Source: Deltaproteobacteria bacterium (GTDB lineage: Bacteria > Desulfobacterota > Desulfobulbia > Desulfobulbales > Desulfocapsaceae). Taken from it: a DNA stretch of 41,142 nucleotides. The notes beneath the pieces were generated by a model. It ran no database searches. It was not told where the DNA came from and was given only the letters and a program-made list of their open reading frames with translations. The stretch lies in contig JAFDME010000014.1 of assembly GCA_019306075.1 (NCBI GenBank), forward strand, positions 1-41,142, read 5' to 3'. A program made the position numbers and the translations under genes. This document shows, piece after piece, positions 36,668-41,142 of the stretch (positions are counted from its first letter, which is position 1; each line of letters opens with the position of its first letter).

Positions 36668-36697
36668 CGGGAAGAAGCGAAGTGCCTTCCCGGTTTT
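36668..36697 (+). terminator. Candidate intrinsic terminator after the EamA gene
   Basis: CGGGAAG-N11-CTTCCCG followed by GTTTTATC. Confidence 0.5.
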
Positions 36698-36785
36698 ATC
36701 GTATCATTTCAAAAGATTTTTTGTTATATAAGAAATATTCTCAACAAATATTTAATGCCAATTCCTATCGTAAAGGAGCGTGAAA

Positions 36786-36965
36786 ATGGTGGAACCCAAA
36801 GATATGTGGCAGTGCCAGACGACTAATTGCGGCTATATTTATAACCCGGAGAAAGGAGACAGGAAGGGAAAAATCAAAAAGGGCGTGAAATTTGAAGAGT
36901 TGCCGGAGGACTGGAAATGTCCCATCTGCGGAGCCAGTACCAAAGCGTTTAACTGCCTTGGCTGA
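36786..36965 (+). CDS. Rubredoxin with an atypical CX4C first metal motif
   Basis: MVEPKDMWQCQTTNCGYIYNPEKGDRKGKIKKGVKFEELPEDWKCPICGASTKAFNCLG; AAAGGAG upstream. Confidence 0.93.
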   Translation: MVEPKDMWQCQTTNCGYIYNPEKGDRKGKIKKGVKFEELPEDWKCPICGASTKAFNCLG

Positions 36966-37027
36966 GGGAGTATTTTCTCAACACCACTTCATCAGCAAAA
37001 ATCTTGATTACCACCCAAACGCTAATT

Positions 37028-37070
37028 CAACTGACAGCAAGGGTTGCCAGCGGGGTGCCGGCAAACAAAA
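37028..37070 (+). repeat. Structured dispersed repeat family, copy E (5' half only)
   Basis: AACTGACAGCAAGGGTTGCCAGCGGGGTGCCGGCAAACAAAAC, matching the 5' arm of copy C. Confidence 0.7.
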
Positions 37071-37074
37071 CTTC

Positions 37075-38340
37075 TTATTCTTCTGTAAGTCCAAGCGCTT
37101 CAGAAATCAGATCAAGGATATGAACCGCCTTTACCTGCAGGCCTGCATGGTTTATCACATCCTGCAGCTGCATAATGCAGCCGGGGCAGGCGGTAGCTAT
37201 CATTTCAGCACCGCTCTCCTTTAGTCCCGCAATCTTGCGTGCCCCTATTGCCTTGCTGATTTCATAGTGGTAGACGGAAAATGTACCACCAAGACCGCAG
37301 CAGGAAGACGCCCCCTCCATCTCCACAAATTCCACATTGGGCAGGGCCCTGAGGAGTGCCCGGGGTTCTTTGGTAATCCCCTGGGTTTTAAGGTGACATG
37401 GGTCATGATACGTTACCCTGGTTCTGGCCTGCCATTTTGGCAGCTCCGCCATCTCCTCAATAAACCCCTGCTCGGCGAGAAACAGATTAAAGTCAATAAC
37501 CTTGCCGGTAAAATCACCGTAGTCAGCTTTCATGGTGCTGTAGTACTCCCTGACTCCGCCATTACAGGAGGCACAGCAGGTGATGATGTGCTCTATATCA
37601 TATTTCTGAAAACTTCTGACATTGTCTTCTGCAAGTTTTTCGACCAACCTGCCATCCCCCGAAGAGAGGGCAGGAATGCCGCAGCACTTCTGGGATCCCG
37701 GTAAAAAGACAGAATAACCCATCTTCTGCAGCAACCGAATCATCGAAGCACCAATTTCAGGATAGATAAAGGAAATCGAACAACCGGCAAAAAAACCGAC
37801 GGTGGGTTTATCGCCATCCCCCCTGATAAACTCAGGGAAGAGATCAAAGAGATTTTTTGCAGGGATAACAGGCAGGCTGCGATCCTTCATCAGCGGCACA
37901 GGAAAGCGCAGACGAAGGCCACTTGAAGCAGGGATTTCTTTCAAAAGCAATGGAGAAAGAGCGGCGCCGGTCTTTATCGCCGCCTTCATCAGCGGTTTAT
38001 GACCGATAACAGTGGACACCCCCCTGCCGAGAAGAGAAAGACCACGATTATCAGTTATCTCTCTTCGAATGGCTCCCACTATTTTATCGGTGGGTACACT
38101 GTTTGGACATGTGTTGACACAGGAGCCACACATCAGACACATGGAGATATCCTGCCTCAATCTCTTCTCAAGAACACCCGTTTTATCGAGAAGAGCTGCG
38201 GCAAGAGCAATTTTCCCGCGGGCAACATCGCCTTCCCTGCGATTTTCCAGATAAACAGGGCAGTGAGCCTGGCAGGCCCCGCATTTCACACACTCGCGAA
38301 TCTGCACCTCATAATCTTTCAGCGTTTTATTCTTATCCAT
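37075..38340 (-). CDS. GlcF-like iron-sulfur subunit (two 4Fe-4S motifs, two CCG domains)
   Basis: 421 aa; CVKCGACQAHCPVY, CLMCGSCVNTCPN, GFFAGCSISFIYPE...KCCGIP, DPCHL...CCGLGG. Confidence 0.92.
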   Translation of the reverse strand: MDKNKTLKDYEVQIRECVKCGACQAHCPVYLENRREGDVARGKIALAAALLDKTGVLEKRLRQDISMCLMCGSCVNTCPNSVPTDKIVGAIRREITDNRGLSLLGRGVSTVIGHKPLMKAAIKTGAALSPLLLKEIPASSGLRLRFPVPLMKDRSLPVIPAKNLFDLFPEFIRGDGDKPTVGFFAGCSISFIYPEIGASMIRLLQKMGYSVFLPGSQKCCGIPALSSGDGRLVEKLAEDNVRSFQKYDIEHIITCCASCNGGVREYYSTMKADYGDFTGKVIDFNLFLAEQGFIEEMAELPKWQARTRVTYHDPCHLKTQGITKEPRALLRALPNVEFVEMEGASSCCGLGGTFSVYHYEISKAIGARKIAGLKESGAEMIATACPGCIMQLQDVINHAGLQVKAVHILDLISEALGLTEE

Positions 38341-38342
38341 TT

Positions 38343-39734
38343 TCAGCCAGACACATCACTCTCGAAAATTTTTCCGGGATTAAGGGTATTATTGGGATCA
38401 AGGGCCCTTTTAATGCGCCGCATATAGTCGAGAGTTGAGTTGTCAATTTCCATCCCCAGATAGTCCATTTTCGAGATACCGATACCATGTTCACCGCTGA
38501 TGGATCCTTCAAGGGCCACTGCTGCATGGAAAATTTCTTTCATGACCATGTCTACTTTCTCCTGCATTCCATCTTCTGCAAGATCAACCATCACATTAAC
38601 ATGGATATTGCCATCACCGGCATGGCCGAAATTAACTATCGGCACATCATATTTTTCAGATAAGTGCTCCAGAGCAGTTATCATATCCGGAACTTTTGAA
38701 CGGGGTACAACAATATCCTCATTAAACTTATCGGGATTCACCTTGCGCAGACTCGGGCTGACTTTACGTCTTACCTCCCAGATCTCTTCGGATTCCGCAT
38801 CAGTTTCCGCTATGCGGGTATCAAGAACACCAAGGGGCCGGATAATATCCAGTATCCTGGCTGCCTGTTTTTCGATAACATCACTGTCACCGTCGACCTC
38901 AATTATCAGCAGCGCCCTGCACTCATCCGGTAGGGGAATCGGCGAAATATCCCGGATGCAGCCAATGGTAGCTGCATCAAGGAACTCCAGCGTAGTCGGA
39001 ATGATCTTTGCCCGGATAATATCAGCGACTGCCCGGGCAGCACCGTCAATAGTTTCAAACTGCACCAGCATGGTCTTTTTTGCCTCCGGTTTCGGCAGCA
39101 GCTTAAGCACAATTTCAGTTACTATGCCAAGGGTGCCCTCGGAGCCGACAAAAAGCTTCGTCAGATCGTAACCGACAACATTTTTCAGCGTCTTACCGCC
39201 GGTTCTGATTATTTCACCGCTGGCAGTAACCACCTGAAGACCGAGAATATAATCCTTGGTAACGCCATATTTGACACATCTGGGGCCTCCGGCGCATTCC
39301 GCCACATTTCCGCCCAGAGTACAGAAATCCTTTGAGGCCGGATCCGGAGGGTAAAAAAGACCGAGTTTTTCCACTTCCCTCTGCAGCTCCGAGGTTACCA
39401 CTCCAGGCTCAACCACGGCGATCAGATTATCAGTGTCAATGCTGAGAATCCGGTTCATCCGGGTGAGTACCAGAACAATGCCGCCCTGCACAGGAAGAGT
39501 CCCCCCGGTAAAACCTGAACCGGCCCCCCTGGGCAGAAGGGGGATAGAGAGACTGTCTGCAATTTTCACAACCTCGCTTACCTGCTCGGCAGAGTGTGCA
39601 TAGACGACAACATCGGGCAGGTAACTCTTCTGCGTTGCATCATAGGAATGGGTAATTCTATCGCTGTTTTCGGTATAGACATTCTCTTTGCCTACGATAT
39701 CCCTGAGGCTGCGGATGATTTTTTTTTCCATCAT
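38343..39734 (-). CDS. GlcD-like FAD-binding 2-hydroxyacid (glycolate/D-lactate) oxidoreductase subunit
   Basis: Start at ATGATG 39734 (GGGAG upstream); PRGAGSGFTGGTLPVQGGIVLVLTRMNRIL, YPPDPASKDFCTLGGNVAECAGGPRCVKYGVTKDYILGLQVV, NFGHAGDGNIHVNV, GEHGIG. Confidence 0.93.
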   Translation of the reverse strand: MMEKKIIRSLRDIVGKENVYTENSDRITHSYDATQKSYLPDVVVYAHSAEQVSEVVKIADSLSIPLLPRGAGSGFTGGTLPVQGGIVLVLTRMNRILSIDTDNLIAVVEPGVVTSELQREVEKLGLFYPPDPASKDFCTLGGNVAECAGGPRCVKYGVTKDYILGLQVVTASGEIIRTGGKTLKNVVGYDLTKLFVGSEGTLGIVTEIVLKLLPKPEAKKTMLVQFETIDGAARAVADIIRAKIIPTTLEFLDAATIGCIRDISPIPLPDECRALLIIEVDGDSDVIEKQAARILDIIRPLGVLDTRIAETDAESEEIWEVRRKVSPSLRKVNPDKFNEDIVVPRSKVPDMITALEHLSEKYDVPIVNFGHAGDGNIHVNVMVDLAEDGMQEKVDMVMKEIFHAAVALEGSISGEHGIGISKMDYLGMEIDNSTLDYMRRIKRALDPNNTLNPGKIFESDVSG

Positions 39735-41142
39735 GCTGTCATCTCCCACAGCAGCATTAAACGAACATCAAAGATATCACTCCGCCGGGGTTTAATGGCA
39801 AAAGTCTCAGCTTCATGAGTATCAATGTCGAAACTCTCAGTCATTGTATTTATTTTCTCCTCAATTTCCATGCTCAGCTCATCAAGTTCCTGCTGCAGAA
39901 CCTGTACCTTCTCCTCCGCCCGAGTCACATCACTCTGTTCCTTGGCAACACGACTGACACCACGGACTCCGGTTACCGCTTTTCCGATATTGGAGGCGGA
40001 GAAGGCCTTTCTGCCGAAAAATGCCCCGACCACTGCGGCACCAAAAGAGATGAGAGAATCAGTAGTCCTGGTTTTCACATCAACTTTTTCCTTTTCCAGC
40101 CTGTTAAAAGCTGTCTGCAGTTTCTTCTCAATCCGCTCCTGCCGAAGTTTATATTTCCCCCTCAGTTTTTCAACCGCCTCATCCTTCTGTTCGCGCAGGA
40201 AATCACTGAACCGGACCTTAAAATCCGCTGAACTCTCTCCGGGAGTCGACTCAAACTTTGTCTCCCGGATGCGGAAAAGCTCCTGACGTTCATTCTGGTA
40301 GAGATATTCGGAGAAGCCTTTTTTCAATCCGTTAAGATTTTTCATCTTTGAAAAAGCTGCAGGCAGAGGGAAAAAAGATGCACTGTCCGGTCCATTTAAA
40401 ACGCAGTCGTCAACAGAGTACTCTCCTGCTTCCGCCTCCGGCCAGTCCGGATGGTGAAATCTTTCATCCAGATAGAGACGCAGGGAAACTTCCTTTACAA
40501 TATCTATATTTCGGCGGCTGTTATAAAATCTGACAGAAGCAGTCGCCCAGAGCCACGGTGCAAAAGATATCTCCTCCCTCAACACATTATGCAGAAAATA
40601 GAGCTGATCGATCCCCCGTGCAAGCATGGGAGGGTTGGCAAGCGGTTCCGAAGAGTTGGAAGAAACAGCTTGGGTCCTGTTTTCATCACTGCTGTCCGTA
40701 CCGGCCATTCCCCTCTTTTTCTCCATCAGTTTTTTAATATCACTTTTTGATATGGGACCTTTAAGATAAGACATCACCCATCTGGTCTCAAAGAGCAACG
40801 GTTCATCGAGATGGACGGAGTTAAGCAGGAACTGTCTCCCCTTCATATCGGAGAGCAGATTTTTTACCAGCCTTACATCCAGCTTGCCGTCACTGGCCCC
40901 GACAATACCCTCTACCACATGGTCCTGATCCTGACGGGTCTGCAGCCGCCCCACAAACCAGCTGCCGATATTTGAAAGACCCTTGTAATCAAGATCAACC
41001 GGATTCTGTGTGGCCAGCACAATCCCCACACCATAGGCTCGGGCCTGCTTAAGAAGGAGGAGCATCGGTTTTTTTGAAGGGGGGTTTGCAGTTGGAGGAA
41101 AGTACCCGAAAATCTCATCCATATAGAGTAATGTCTTAAGAG
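39731..41142 (-). CDS. HerA/DUF87-like P-loop ATPase with coiled-coil C-terminus (5' part outside window)
   Basis: Open to the edge: LKTLLYMDEIFGYFPPTANPPSKKPMLLLLKQARAYGVGIVLATQNPVDLDYKGLSNIGSWFVGRLQTRQDQDHVVEG (Walker B and sensor-like); ends in an ATGA overlap with the glcD-like gene. Confidence 0.8.
   Translation of the reverse strand, partial: LKTLLYMDEIFGYFPPTANPPSKKPMLLLLKQARAYGVGIVLATQNPVDLDYKGLSNIGSWFVGRLQTRQDQDHVVEGIVGASDGKLDVRLVKNLLSDMKGRQFLLNSVHLDEPLLFETRWVMSYLKGPISKSDIKKLMEKKRGMAGTDSSDENRTQAVSSNSSEPLANPPMLARGIDQLYFLHNVLREEISFAPWLWATASVRFYNSRRNIDIVKEVSLRLYLDERFHHPDWPEAEAGEYSVDDCVLNGPDSASFFPLPAAFSKMKNLNGLKKGFSEYLYQNERQELFRIRETKFESTPGESSADFKVRFSDFLREQKDEAVEKLRGKYKLRQERIEKKLQTAFNRLEKEKVDVKTRTTDSLISFGAAVVGAFFGRKAFSASNIGKAVTGVRGVSRVAKEQSDVTRAEEKVQVLQQELDELSMEIEEKINTMTESFDIDTHEAETFAIKPRRSDIFDVRLMLLWEMTA

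Overview
The window looks like a chromosomal segment from a Desulfobacterota (Desulfobulbales-like) bacterium. That placement is inferred from gene content and was not tested. It is mostly ordinary housekeeping DNA. Main blocks: a nitrogen-control cluster transcribed leftwards (amtB-glnB-glnD-glnA); nucleotide-sugar genes (manB, manC, rmlA, rmlD); PPTase-mutM; an EAL-HDOD regulator; a PrmA-like methyltransferase, an esterase and a sirtuin; selO; aceE-aceF (pyruvate dehydrogenase); rsgA-K+ channel-aroK, aroD and aroE; a rubredoxin; glcD/glcF-like oxidase genes; and the 3' part of a HerA/DUF87-like ATPase gene. No tRNA, rRNA, CRISPR array or intact transposase gene was recognised. The strongest unusual feature is at the left edge and is absent from the supplied ORF track because its frame runs off the window. 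It is a single minus-strand reading frame (1806 to beyond 1) that fuses a complete PLP-dependent cysteine synthase to a cysteinyl-tRNA-synthetase-like domain. That second domain keeps the cysteine/zinc site but has lost the HIGH signature (DLQL), the KIIK lysines (RTIA) and part of KMSKS (KMSRE). The second main observation is intergenic. There is a five-copy dispersed family of structured elements with conserved ends, a conserved loop and a possible pseudoknot. There is also a family built on a CTCTGTGNN nonamer (three copies) and one MITE-like element.
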